The notes beneath the pieces were generated by a model. That model did no database searches. It was not told the origin of the DNA and saw only the letters and a program-made list of their open reading frames with translations. A stretch of DNA of 64,000 nucleotides, from the NCBI RefSeq assembly GCF_001941625.1, contig NZ_CP016076.1:1736001-1800000 (forward strand). The letters run 5' to 3'. The position numbers were made by a program, and so were the translations under genes. Positions 51,853 through 59,841 of this stretch are shown piece by piece. Source of the stretch: Actinoalloteichus fjordicus. Its GTDB lineage: Bacteria > Actinomycetota > Actinomycetes > Mycobacteriales > Pseudonocardiaceae. Position 1 is the stretch's first letter. Every line of letters starts with the position of its first letter.

Positions 51853-52646
51853 CGACCTTCGTGAGCCGAGCGAGCTGGGGAGCCAGAGCGCCCAGGAACG
51901 TCTCGAACAACATCACGCCGCAGAACGGCGGGGTGACCGTGCATTACGTGGGCAGTGGCAACGTCGCCCGTCCCGATCATTCGCAGTGCGCGGCGCAGGT
52001 CCGGGGAATTCAGAACGGCCACATGGACGGCAACGGCTGGGCCGACATCGCCTACACGCATCTCGTCTGTGTCCACGATTACGTCTTCCACGGCCGAGGT
52101 CCGAACGTCCGGACGGCGGCCAATGGAACCAATCCCGGAAATCAGAACTGGTATGGGGTGTGCGCTCTCATCGGAGATGCGGACACCGTTCCCGCCGGGC
52201 TGACCGCGGGCATCAGATCGGCCATCGCCAACCTCCGCAGTGTGGGCAACGCCGCGAACGGCATCAACGGCCACCGTGACCACCTGGCCACCTCCTGTCC
52301 GGGCAGCAGGCTGTACGCGCTGGTCCAGGACGGCTCGCTGAATCCGGGTGGTGGCGGCGGCCCGTCGCCCGCGCCCGCCTGGCCCGGCGTCTACTTCCGC
52401 TATCCGCCGGTGACGACGCACAGCAGCGTGCGTACCTGGCAGCAGCAGATGCTCAATCGGGGCTGGTCGCTAGCCGTGGACGGCGCATACGGGGCCGGTT
52501 CGCGGGAGGTCTGTCTCGCCTTCCAGCGGGAGAAGGGCCTCGGCGCCGACGGCGTGGTGGGTCCCGCGACCTGGGCGGCCGCCTGGACCGCACCGCTCAC
52601 CCGTGTCGAGGCTCTCACTCGGCAGACGCTCGCCGCGAGCAGCTAG
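51849..52646 (+). CDS. peptidoglycan-recognition-type N-acetylmuramoyl-L-alanine amidase with peptidoglycan-binding domain
   Basis: 265 residues. The amidase_2/PGRP domain covers about 1-165. FVSRASWGARAPRNVSNNIT, then GVTVHYVGSGNVARPDHSQC with a zinc-ligand histidine, GNGWADIAYTHLVCVHDYVF with the central tyrosine, and INGHRDHLATSCPGSRLYAL with the last ligands (H and C). A Gly/Pro/Ser linker then leads to a PG_binding_1 domain (about 185-250: SVRTWQQQMLNRGWSLAVDG, YGAGSREVCLAFQREKGLG). It cuts the amide between MurNAc and the stem peptide. It has no signal of its own, and the Tat-leader ORF directly in front may matter for export. Phage-lysin-like relatives exist. Confidence 0.9.
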   Translation: MTTFVSRASWGARAPRNVSNNITPQNGGVTVHYVGSGNVARPDHSQCAAQVRGIQNGHMDGNGWADIAYTHLVCVHDYVFHGRGPNVRTAANGTNPGNQNWYGVCALIGDADTVPAGLTAGIRSAIANLRSVGNAANGINGHRDHLATSCPGSRLYALVQDGSLNPGGGGGPSPAPAWPGVYFRYPPVTTHSSVRTWQQQMLNRGWSLAVDGAYGAGSREVCLAFQREKGLGADGVVGPATWAAAWTAPLTRVEALTRQTLAASS

Positions 52647-52671
52647 GGCATCGCGCGGTCGAGGCACGACG

Positions 52672-52713
52672 TCGACGGTCGCCCTGCTCGGATTCGAACA
52701 GGGCGACCGTCGA
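52672..52713 (+). terminator. intrinsic terminator hairpin after amidase
   Basis: A perfect 15-bp stem, TCGACGGTCGCCCTG (52672-52686) with its complement (52699-52713), and a 12-base loop. It begins 26 bp after the amidase stop and ends 30 bp before the tRNA-Gly-derived repeat. Confidence 0.8.
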
Positions 52714-52742
52714 GTGCGCAGATCTGTACTGCCTGCTGGAGC

Positions 52743-52773
52743 GGCGACGGGAATCGAACCCGCGTAGCCAGTT
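52743..52773 (-). repeat. att-like copy of the tRNA-Gly(TCC) 3' end
   Basis: These 31 bases are identical to 56868-56898, the 3' half of the intact tRNA-Gly (T-arm plus part of the acceptor and anticodon arm), in the same orientation. Outside this core similarity continues with single-base gaps (GAGCGG versus GAGCGGG; GTTGGGAAG versus GTTTGGAAG). It cannot fold into a tRNA and marks the far end of an integrated element. Confidence 0.85.
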
Positions 52774-53120
52774 GGGAAGGCCTCGCCAGACTGGCGCACG
52801 TCGTCGCTGACCAGGGTGAACATCAGACACGCGGCACCACGACCGACCGTGATTGACCGCTCGTGATTCCACGCTAGTTCCACGGCCGGAGTTGCCGAGC
52901 CAGCCGGCCGGTTTTTTCGGCGTGAGACAACGAGTGCGCGTGGACGGGGCGTGGGAACATGCCGTTCAGCGTCGTTGTCGCGTCCGTGGACGACCAGCAG
53001 TGGCGGTGATGTGGGTGCGGTCGCCACGCAGTTCGTCTTTCGACCTCCATGCATGCTGCGTCTCGGTACACCGCTGTCAGCGACGGCTGAGGCGAGTCAG
53101 ATTGCCCGGGTGCCGCCCGG

Positions 53121-53744
53121 TCAACGGGAACGAGGCCGCATGTCAGGTGCGAATGCGGCACCGTCGAGCAGCATCTCGACCTGCTTGATGAGCAAGGGCG
53201 TCTCCGCGACCGCGTCGAAGCCGCCGCCCGCCACCCGTGCGGCGAAGCCGTCGATCAACAGCATGATCCAGACAGCGAGCCGGTCCGCCGTGAGGTCGGT
53301 CCGGACGTCAGCCTGCCGCTGGGCCTCAGCCACGACACCCCTGAGCGAGGTCCGGATGGTGTCCTCCTCGACCTGCAGCGCTGCCGCGATCTCCGGGCGC
53401 ATCGCCGCGGCACCGACGACGGGAATGAAGGCCGCGGCCCGTGGGTCGGTCAGGTCGGCGACGGCGTGTGTGACGTAGTCGAGCAGCGTCCGACGCGGGG
53501 CGACGTCGGACGCCCGCGTGGCGAAGAACGCGCGGGTCTCCTCAGCGCCGAGTTCCAGGATCGCCAGCAGAAGTGAGTCCTTGGTGGGGAAATGGTGAAA
53601 GAAGGTGCCCGACCCGATCCCCGCGATCCGGCAGATCTGGGCGGTGGTGGCTCCGACCCCGTGTTCGGCGAACGCCGTCAGGCCCGCGTCGATGATCTGG
53701 AGCCGACGGGCTCGCCGGAGCGCTGGATCGACAGGACGGGGCAC
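53121..53744 (-). CDS. TetR-family transcriptional regulator
   Basis: About 207 residues. The N-terminal HTH reads RRLQIIDAGLTAFAEHGVGA, TTAQICRIAGIGSGTFFHHF and PTKDSLLLAILELGAEETRA. The C-terminal ligand domain is all-helical (RLAVWIMLLIDGFAARVAGG). The ligand is unknown. GTG 53744 (or 53753) is preferred, because the longer start at 53774 would lie inside the palindromic operator. It is transcribed away from the membrane gene pair across a 26-bp palindrome, the standard layout for a TetR repressor controlling itself and its divergent neighbour. Confidence 0.88.
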   Translation of the reverse strand: MPRPVDPALRRARRLQIIDAGLTAFAEHGVGATTAQICRIAGIGSGTFFHHFPTKDSLLLAILELGAEETRAFFATRASDVAPRRTLLDYVTHAVADLTDPRAAAFIPVVGAAAMRPEIAAALQVEEDTIRTSLRGVVAEAQRQADVRTDLTADRLAVWIMLLIDGFAARVAGGGFDAVAETPLLIKQVEMLLDGAAFAPDMRPRSR

Positions 53745-53757
53745 GACCCCCACCCTA

Positions 53758-53783
53758 GTTAATGGAGTGGCCACTCGGTTAAC
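53758..53783. promoter_or_regulatory. 26-bp palindromic operator between tetR and membrane gene
   Basis: GTTAA-2-GAGTGGCCACTC-2-TTAAC: a perfect 12-bp core palindrome (53765-53776) flanked by matching GTTAA/TTAAC ends. It fills most of the gap between the divergent starts (53744 or 53753 and 53792), so a bound TetR dimer would cover both promoters. The short leaders suggest near-leaderless mRNAs. Confidence 0.75.
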
Positions 53784-53791
53784 GTGGCGGC

Positions 53792-54796
53792 ATGTCGCTT
53801 CGCTGGGTCACGCTCGCCTCGGTGGCCGGGATCGCCGTCGGCGCACCCATCACGGCCGAGTACCTGCAGGCTTACCTGTCCTCCACCGGTGACCTGGCGG
53901 CCATGCTGATCGGACTGTTGATCTTCACCCCGCTCTACGGCGGTGCTGCATTGCTGATCCGGGAGATCGCGGTGCGTACTGGTCGGGGATGGACCGGGAT
54001 CCTGCTGCTGGCCGCCGGGTTCGGTGTGGCGATGCCGGGCGTGGTCGACCTGGCGATGTTCGGGGCGGAACGGCCGGACATCCCCTACTGGGCCGAGCTG
54101 CGCGAACCAACGTTGATCGAGCCGCTGCAGCTGAGCGCATCGGCGACCCTGGGCTGGGTGATCGGCCACGTCGTGATGAGCATCGGTGCACCGTTGGCCG
54201 TCCACCAGGCGCTGGTTCCGTCCGTGCGTGGACGGCCACTGCTCGGCCGGTGGGGCATCGCCGTGACGCTGCTCCTGTGGCTGGGTGCGGCGGCACTCGT
54301 CCACGGCGACGGCCGTTCCACCTACGACTACGTTCCCTCGGCCGGTCAGGTGGTCGGCGTCCTCCTGGTCGTGGCCGTTCTCGTGGCGCTGGCCATGTCC
54401 CGTGTCGGCCAGCCGATCCGTGCGGCTCCTGACGGGCGTGCGGTCTCCGCAGCGTGGGTTCTCGGCGCGGGTGTCGTGGGCAAGGTCGCGTTCGATGTGT
54501 TGCCCTCGTCCTGGACCGGGTTCGCGATCGGTGTCGGACTCCTCGGTGCCGCCGTGGTCCTGCTCCGATGGTTCGCGGCGCGTCGACGCTGGAGCTCCCG
54601 CGAGATCGGGCTTCTCGGCACATCGATGATCATTGGCAGCGTGCTGATCGGGTTCGTCGCTCCGCTACCCGAGGGAGTGTCGTTCGCGGCCAAGCTCGGA
54701 CAGGGAGCCGTCTTTCTCGTGCTGGCGATCGCGGTGACCGCGGCGGTGTACCGCACCACGTCAGAGGCGACTTCCGAGGAACGGATGAACGGGTGA
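53792..54796 (+). CDS. polytopic membrane protein, unknown function
   Basis: 334 residues with about nine hydrophobic segments, for example LIGLLIFTPLYGGAALLIRE, GILLLAAGFGVAMPGVVDLA, ATLGWVIGHVVMSIGAPLAV, GQVVGVLLVVAVLVALAMSR and FAIGVGLLGAAVVLLRWFAA. A conserved-looking loop GGAALLIREIAVRTGRGW recalls CPBP-type or related membrane proteins but lacks their Glu-Glu/His motifs. ATG 53792 lies 8 bp after the operator. The stop overlaps the next gene (GTGA). Under TetR control it may be an efflux or immunity-type membrane protein; this is inference. Confidence 0.8.
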   Translation: MSLRWVTLASVAGIAVGAPITAEYLQAYLSSTGDLAAMLIGLLIFTPLYGGAALLIREIAVRTGRGWTGILLLAAGFGVAMPGVVDLAMFGAERPDIPYWAELREPTLIEPLQLSASATLGWVIGHVVMSIGAPLAVHQALVPSVRGRPLLGRWGIAVTLLLWLGAAALVHGDGRSTYDYVPSAGQVVGVLLVVAVLVALAMSRVGQPIRAAPDGRAVSAAWVLGAGVVGKVAFDVLPSSWTGFAIGVGLLGAAVVLLRWFAARRRWSSREIGLLGTSMIIGSVLIGFVAPLPEGVSFAAKLGQGAVFLVLAIAVTAAVYRTTSEATSEERMNG

Positions 54797-55602
54797 AAAC
54801 AACCGAACCTGTGCACTTCCGAGTGCGCATCTCGTCGGTACTTCTCGGCGTGATCCTGGCGATCGGACCGCCGGTGGGTGCCGCGCTGGGATTTCTCGTC
54901 GCGCCGGTCACCCATTGGCTGCTCGACGTGATTGACGGAGCCCCCGGCCCCCTTCGTCTTCTCGCGCTGATACCGACACCGTGGCTGGTCGGCGGTGGTG
55001 CCGTCGCCGGACTCCTCGTGGTGATGCTGCTCGTGCGGCAGATACTGCGGGAGACCACGGTTGTCGACGTCGGCGCCGACGCCGTCACCGTGCACCGCGA
55101 CGAGACGTCCACTTATGTCGAGCGCGTGCGGATCGCCGCCGTGTTCGTCGACCCGCACGACCTAGTGTTGGTCGGCTCAGATGAACGTGAACTGTTGCGC
55201 CGGGACGCTGATATCGGGTCCCGCCGTCTCGCTGCCGCATTCCAGGCTGCGGGATACCCGTGGGCCGGGGACCGCGACCCGCAGGAGCACCGGTTCCGAC
55301 CCTGGATCGACGGAACCCCCGACTTGCCCGCAGACATCCACGAAATACTGCGGCAACGCGGCCGGGAGCTGCGTGACAAGAACGGCGACAAGGCCGCCGA
55401 CCTTCGGGAGCGACTACAGGACCTCGGCGTCATCGTCCGCGACCGCACCGCACGCAACGGTCAACAGTGGCGCTTCCTGACTGATCACGACACAACCCGT
55501 TTCAGTAAACTACCCAAACGCTCTACCGATCCGAAGGCGGGAAAGCATCCCAGCACGACGACGCCTCGTTCTGCCTGCAGCCCGCAGGCTGGTGACACCT
55601 GA
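54793..55602 (+). CDS. YqeB-like membrane protein
   Basis: 269 residues. Two N-terminal helices (ISSVLLGVILAIGPPVGAAL; PTPWLVGGGAVAGLLVVMLL) precede a PH-like cytoplasmic domain: VVDVGADAVTVHRDETSTYV, RIAAVFVDPHDLVLVGSDER, ELLRRDADIGSRRLAAAFQA, AAGYPWAGDRDPQEHRFRPW and a closing ARNGQQWRFL. This order matches the YqeB family of unknown function. After FLTDHD the last 35 or so residues are Lys/Ser/Thr-rich and unlike the family, so the 3' end may have been replaced or frameshifted. The GTG overlaps the preceding stop, so both are expressed as one operon. Confidence 0.8.
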   Translation: MKTTEPVHFRVRISSVLLGVILAIGPPVGAALGFLVAPVTHWLLDVIDGAPGPLRLLALIPTPWLVGGGAVAGLLVVMLLVRQILRETTVVDVGADAVTVHRDETSTYVERVRIAAVFVDPHDLVLVGSDERELLRRDADIGSRRLAAAFQAAGYPWAGDRDPQEHRFRPWIDGTPDLPADIHEILRQRGRELRDKNGDKAADLRERLQDLGVIVRDRTARNGQQWRFLTDHDTTRFSKLPKRSTDPKAGKHPSTTTPRSACSPQAGDT

Positions 55603-56439
55603 GCTCAAGACCTCTTCGTCCCCAAGCAACCGGGACACCGGTTCGACGAGCGACGATGCCCAGGCCAGCGCGCTCGTTCAATCCGTGGACGTCTGCCGGG
55701 CCGCCGTCGTGATGGGCCCTTGTCAGGCAGTTGGTCAGGCAGGGCACGGCCCTGCTTCCCGCTTCTGGCGCCATCTCGTCGACCTGGAACAGCCCGATCA
55801 CGTCGCGTACAGGGCAACCGCCCCACACGACTCGACACAGCCGGGCCGACGCCTCCACTGTCAGGCGTCTGCCTGGTCCCCGACCAGTATCCAGACGTGC
55901 CCGCCTGCGCGTTCAGACGGTTCGCACACTACCTCGCGCCGCGGTTTCGTCGTGTGAGGAGTCTGATCCGTGACGCGAAGCCGAGATGCCCGACCATCAG
56001 AAGCACAAGGAGATGATGCAGCATTCCGGAACTCTTGCGCTTCGAAGTCACTGCGGTCTGCCCCCATTCTATTGCTCCGACCTCTACATCGGCACGTCTA
56101 ACGGGGAGTCAGGCATTGAATCTACTTTGCGCGCGTGCCGCCTGGGATCGACCGTTCGGCGCAACTCGCCACTCCGGCGACTCGACGAATTACGCAAGTG
56201 TGGGTTCGACCAAATTCTATCGCTGTAGTTCCCAGGCATCTTGCTTGGCTCGCGACTTGGTAATCCCACCACCAGATCGACAAGATCTCCTGGGAGACCA
56301 AGCAGGCTGCCTGAGCACAGGCTCTGGAACAGCGCTGACCAGCGGGAGATTTCTCCCGTCGGTCAGCGTCGTTTCTCGTTGTTGGCGGTCTCCCACGGCC
56401 CCACGGCGGCCCGGAGGCGACCCAGGAACGGCCCGTTGA
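55603..56439. other. decayed DNA inside the tRNA-Gly element
   Basis: No intact gene is supported. Short coding-like fragments occur on the minus strand around 55640-55850 (DVIGLFQVDEMAPEAGSR). The part from about 55980 to 56300 is visibly less GC-rich than the rest of the window. A structured inverted repeat lies at 56333-56368. Confidence 0.5.
56333..56368. terminator. two-tier inverted repeat, terminator candidate
   Basis: CGCTGACC (56333-56340) pairs with GGTCAGCG (56361-56368), and the inner CGGGAG (56343-56348) pairs with CTCCCG (56353-56358), leaving an ATTT loop and one 2x2 internal mismatch. It lies about 70 bp before the integrase remnant and may be a former terminator or a recombination site. 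Confidence 0.45.
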
Positions 56440-56892
56440 CCCCGCGAGCACAGCGCCGAGTACGCCGAAGACGGCACGGAGGGCCTGGTCTTCACCGGCG
56501 ACCGGGACGGCCCGCTACGCCGGGGCAACTTCCACCGCGCCACCGCCTGGACCCGCACCGTGGTCGCCGCAGGCCTGCCGAGCGGCTTCCATTTCCACGA
56601 CCTGCGCCACACCGGCAAACACCTCGCCGCCACGGCCGGAGCCCGCACCCGCGAGCTGATGCACCGGAAGGGCCACGGCTCCATGTGGGCCGTGCTGATC
56701 TACCAGCACGCCACGACCGAGCGGGGCCGCGCCATCGCCCAACGCCTCAACGACCTGGTCCGGCGCGACGACGACGGCCAATTGCACGTTAGTTGCACGG
56801 AACGACGACGGCGCCCCTCCCGAGACCGGGAGCAGGCGCCGTTTCCACCGGTAGAACCACTTGAGCGGGCGACGGGAATCGAACCCGCGTAG
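56440..56892 (+). pseudogene. tyrosine recombinase (integrase), C-terminal remnant
   Basis: The frame opens after a TGA at 56437-56439 and has no usable start, so only about 150 C-terminal residues remain. LVFTGDRDGPLRRGNFHRAT leads to the catalytic box FHFHDLRHTGKHLAATAGAR (second Arg of the RHRY set), then ELMHRKGHGSMWAVLIYQHA with the conserved His region and the nucleophilic Tyr in IYQHA. The stop lies within the tRNA-Gly gene, as expected for an integrase beside its attachment site. The N-terminal core-binding part and first catalytic Arg are gone, so the protein should be inactive. Confidence 0.85.
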
Positions 56893-56934
56893 CCAGTTTG
56901 GAAGACTGGGGCTCTACCATTGAGCTACGCCCGC
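56864..56934 (-). tRNA. tRNA-Gly (anticodon TCC)
   Basis: Full cloverleaf on the minus strand: acceptor GCGGGCG/CGCCCGC, D-arm GCTCAATGGTAGAGC, anticodon stem CCAGT/ACTGG with loop CTTCCAA (TCC), and T-arm GCGGGTTCGATTCCCGT. No encoded CCA. Its 3' half is repeated at 52743-52773, so it is the integration target of the element to its left. Confidence 0.95.
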
Positions 56935-57069
56935 AAGTGCGCCTGACGGCGCTGCGATCGAAGTCTAGCGTGCCGCCGAGGGCCTTCGATGACGGGGTCG
57001 GATCTCGATCAGCGGCCGGGTGGATCACGCGGTCTCGGTCGCCTCGGCTGTGCGCTAGGATCTGCGCGA

Positions 57070-57146
57070 CGGGCTGTAGCGCAGCTTGGTAGCGCATCCG
57101 CTTTGGGAGCGGAGGGTCGCAGGTTCAAATCCTGTCAGCCCGACCA
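57070..57146 (+). tRNA. tRNA-Pro (anticodon TGG)
   Basis: Cloverleaf on the plus strand: acceptor CGGGCTG/CAGCCCG, D-arm GCGCAGCTTGGTAGCGC, anticodon stem TCCGC/GCGGA with loop TTTGGGA (TGG), and T-arm GCAGGTTCAAATCCTGT. A CCA end is encoded at 57144-57146. It lies upstream of the trigger factor gene. Confidence 0.95.
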
Positions 57147-57573
57147 TGTGTGAGCAGGTGGGACCCGGAGGTCACGGGAACCGGCCGAGGCGGGGCCTCG
57201 TGATGTCCCACATTCTCGGTGTGGCCGGAGGAGTCGACGGCCCGGCCGCAGTCGTCGCACGCCTCCGTGACACCGGACGGGCGGCGCGGGTCATGAACGG
57301 TCTCGGCGTGGCGCCCGAACGCGAGGTGTGGCGCTCGCGAGCATCCCCATCGGTCGGGCCCTCGGCGACTTCGCCTAGAATCGCGCCGACAGGCGGCGCC
57401 CTGTGAGCCAGTCCGACCCCGTGTTCACCGGGGCACTCAACAGTCCACGGCTGGCTTCCCGGCGTTGACCAGCACTATGTGCAGGCCAGGGCGCTCCCGC
57501 GGTTCTTGTCCCCAGGAAGCCGGTGGCGGGCGACGTCAGGCCAGCCAAGATCGCAACGTCCCAAGGAGATCAC
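57147..57573. other. leader region of the trigger factor gene
   Basis: About 430 bases without a gene. TAGAAT at 57376-57381 is a fair -10 hexamer roughly 200 bp before the tig start, but its -35 region (around GTCGGG) is poor. AAGGAG at 57563-57568 is the ribosome site of tig. Confidence 0.4.
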
Positions 57574-59007
57574 GTGAAGAGCACCGTCGAGCAGCTCAGC
57601 CCGACGCGGGTACGGATCGACGTCGAGGTGCCGTTCGACGAGCTCAAGCCCGACTTCGACCGTGCCTACCGCAAGCTCGCCTCGCAGGTCCGTATTCCGG
57701 GCTTCCGGCCGGGCAAGGCCCCCTCCCGAGTGCTGGAGAGCAGGCTCGGACGAGGCGTCGTGCTCGACGAGGTCGTCAACGAGGCCATCCCCGCGAAGTA
57801 CATGGAAGCCGTCAACAGCGGCGAGGTGCGCACCCTCGGCAGGCCGGAGATCGAGGTCACCAAGATCGACGATGGTGACGTGCTCGCCTTCAGCGCCGAG
57901 GTCGACGTCCGGCCGGACATCACCATCCCGGCCTTCGGCGAGCTCGCCGTCTCCGTCGACGACGTGGCCGTGGAGGACTCCGACATCGACACCCAGCTCG
58001 ACGAGCTGCGTGCGCGCTTCGGCACCCTCACCGGCGTCGACCGGCCGATCGAGGCGGGCGACTTCGTGGTCGTCGACCTGTCGGCCACGGTCGACGGCGT
58101 CGAGGTCGAGGACGCCCGCACCGAGGGCCTCTCCTACGAGATCGGCTCCGGCCAGCTGGTGGAGGGCATCGACGACGCCCTGATCGGCGCCTCGCAGGAC
58201 GAGACCAAGACGTTCACCACCACGCTCGTCGCCGGGGAACACGCGGGCCGCGAGGCCGAGGTCCAGGTCAAGCCCACCTCCGTGAAGGTGCGCGAGCTGC
58301 CGGAGGCCGACGACGAGTTCGCCCAGATGGTCAGCGAGTTCGACACCCTCGAGGAGCTGAAGGGCGACCTGCGCGAGCGCATCGGCCGCGTCAAGCGGAT
58401 GCAGCAGGGCATGGAGGCCCGCGACAAGGTCCTCGAGGTGCTGCTGGAGACCACCGAGGTCCCGCTGCCGGAGAAGGTCGTCGAGGCGGAGATCGAGGTG
58501 CGCAAGCACGACGCGATCCACCCGTTCGACCACGACGAGGCGCGGTTCGCCGAGTGGCTGGAGCAGCAGGACAAGACCCTGGAGGGCTTCGACGCCGAGA
58601 CGAAGGCCGAGGCGGAGAAGGCGGTGCGCACGCAGCTCGTGCTCGACACCATCGCCGACGCCGAGCAGGTCGCCGTCTCCGACAACGAGCTGACGCAGCG
58701 CATCGTCTACCAGGCGCAGCGCTTCGGCATCAGCCCCGACGAGTACGTGCAGCGGGCCCAGCAGTCCAACCAGCTCGGTGCCATCTACGCCGACGTGCGA
58801 CGGGGCAAGGCCCTGGCGGGCGTCGTCCGGCAGGCCACGGTCACCGACGCCTCCGGCAACACCCTGGACCTCGACGAGCTGTTCGGCACCGCCGAGGAGC
58901 CGGAGGCCGCGCCCGGTGCGGTCATCGAGGGCGACGCGGTGGTGGAGAACGACGAAGCCGAGACGACGGGCAAGTCCGATGCAGCGGGTGCCGCTGCGGA
59001 GAAGTAG
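57574..59007 (+). CDS. tig: trigger factor
   Basis: 477 residues. The N-terminal ribosome-binding domain contains the signature VRIPGFRPGKAPSRVLESRL (about 42-60). The FKBP-type PPIase domain spans about 160-245 (AGDFVVVDLSATVDGVEVED, SGQLVEGIDDALIGASQDET), and the rest is the helical chaperone arm domain. The C-terminal tail is acidic and actinobacterial (GDAVVENDEAETTGKSDAAG). It folds nascent chains at the ribosome exit and isomerises prolines. GTG 57574 is placed by AAGGAG six bases upstream. It heads the tig-clpP1-clpP2-clpX cluster, as in mycobacteria and streptomycetes, but a strong hairpin separates it from clpP1. Confidence 0.96.
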   Translation: MKSTVEQLSPTRVRIDVEVPFDELKPDFDRAYRKLASQVRIPGFRPGKAPSRVLESRLGRGVVLDEVVNEAIPAKYMEAVNSGEVRTLGRPEIEVTKIDDGDVLAFSAEVDVRPDITIPAFGELAVSVDDVAVEDSDIDTQLDELRARFGTLTGVDRPIEAGDFVVVDLSATVDGVEVEDARTEGLSYEIGSGQLVEGIDDALIGASQDETKTFTTTLVAGEHAGREAEVQVKPTSVKVRELPEADDEFAQMVSEFDTLEELKGDLRERIGRVKRMQQGMEARDKVLEVLLETTEVPLPEKVVEAEIEVRKHDAIHPFDHDEARFAEWLEQQDKTLEGFDAETKAEAEKAVRTQLVLDTIADAEQVAVSDNELTQRIVYQAQRFGISPDEYVQRAQQSNQLGAIYADVRRGKALAGVVRQATVTDASGNTLDLDELFGTAEEPEAAPGAVIEGDAVVENDEAETTGKSDAAGAAAEK

Positions 59008-59018
59008 AACGCTCTGGG

Positions 59019-59060
59019 CGAACACGGGCGGTGCTGGGAAGGCAGCGCCGCCCGTGTTCG
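59019..59060 (+). terminator. intrinsic terminator after tig
   Basis: An 18-bp stem, CGAACACGGGCGGTGCTG (59019-59036) with 59043-59060, one G-U pair, loop GGAAGG, followed by TTACTGTC. It begins 12 bp after the tig stop. Confidence 0.85.
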
Positions 59061-59162
59061 TTACTGTCGATTGAGTAATCCGGATGACCGACGGCGGAAC
59101 ATCGGTAGCGCTGCCGATGTGGACGAGAACCGCCCATCACTGGTTGGAGAAGGCAGGCAGAC

Positions 59163-59795
59163 GTGACGCAGCACCCACCCATCCCCACCCCCGAGATGCG
59201 TTCGAGCAGCAGCGGTCTCAACTTGAACGACTCGGTCTACGAGCGCCTGCTTCGTGAACGGATCATCGTCCTGGGCTCTCAGGTCGAGGAGAACATCGCG
59301 AACCAGATCTGCGCCCAGCTCCTCCTGCTCGAGGCCGAGGACCCCGAGGCCGACATCAGGCTGTACATCAACTCACCGGGTGGCTCGGTCTTCGCGGGTA
59401 TGGCCATCTTCGACACCATGCAGCTCATCGAGCCCGACGTGTCGACCGTGGCGATGGGCTTCGCCGCATCGATGGGGCAGTTCCTGTTGTCGGCGGGCGC
59501 ACCCGGCAAGCGATACGCCCTCCCGCACGCCAGGGTGATGATGCACCAGCCGTCGTCCGGCATCGGCGGCACCGCCTCCGACATCGCCATCCAGGCCGAG
59601 GTGTGGATCAAGGACAAGAAGGAGATGGCCGAGCTCATCGCCGAGCACACCGGTCAGACGGTCGAGCGGATCACCGCCGACTCCGACCGCGACCGCTGGT
59701 TCACGGCCGAGGAGGCCAAGGAGTACGGCTTCGTCGATCATGTGGTCAGCCGTACCAACCAGCTGCCCAACCCCAAGGGCACGAGTCGGCGCTGA
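59163..59795 (+). CDS. clpP1: ATP-dependent Clp protease proteolytic subunit ClpP1
   Basis: 210 residues. The catalytic triad regions are [11 protein letters not shown] (Ser about 103), [11 protein letters not shown] (His about 128) and the Asp in ADSDRDRWF. The handle helix [20 protein letters not shown] and the N-terminal processing region are typical. In actinobacteria ClpP1 and ClpP2 form one mixed 14-mer degraded through ClpX or ClpC1. GTG 59163. The clpP2 start lies 46 bp after its stop, with GGAG in between. Confidence 0.96.
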   Translation: MTQHPPIPTPEMRSSSSGLNLNDSVYERLLRERIIVLGSQVEENIANQICAQLLLLEAEDPEADIRLYINSPGGSVFAGMAIFDTMQLIEPDVSTVAMGFAASMGQFLLSAGAPGKRYALPHARVMMHQPSSGIGGTASDIAIQAEVWIKDKKEMAELIAEHTGQTVERITADSDRDRWFTAEEAKEYGFVDHVVSRTNQLPNPKGTSRR

Positions 59796-59841
59796 TCCCG
59801 GCCGCCGTGTTGATCCAGGCCGATCTCTAGGAGTCACCACG

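Larger units (their letters stand above)
52743..56898. mobile_element. decayed integrative element in tRNA-Gly(TCC)
   Basis: A 4.2-kb segment flanked by 31-bp direct repeats of the tRNA-Gly 3' end. It contains, in order, 350 bp without genes, a TetR regulator divergent from a two-gene membrane operon, 840 bp of decayed DNA with lower GC, and the C-terminal part of a tyrosine integrase whose frame runs into the tRNA. Placement of int beside the tRNA with its stop inside the att core is the usual arrangement of actinomycete integrative elements (pSAM2 type). No replication or transfer genes remain, so the element appears immobile. It breaks the nei2-to-tig gene order known from mycobacteria. 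Confidence 0.75.

Noticed and set aside
52741-52800. Second tRNA-Gly gene
   Set aside because: Only the 3' half matches; the rest cannot form D- or anticodon arms, so it is an att-type repeat.
52900-52920. Terminator with T6 run (CCGGCCGG then TTTTTT)
   Set aside because: The stem is only 4 bp with no loop space, and no gene ends nearby.
57475-59025. 516-codon frame antisense to trigger factor
   Set aside because: Leu/Val/Asp-rich mirror of tig codons; no motif or ribosome site.
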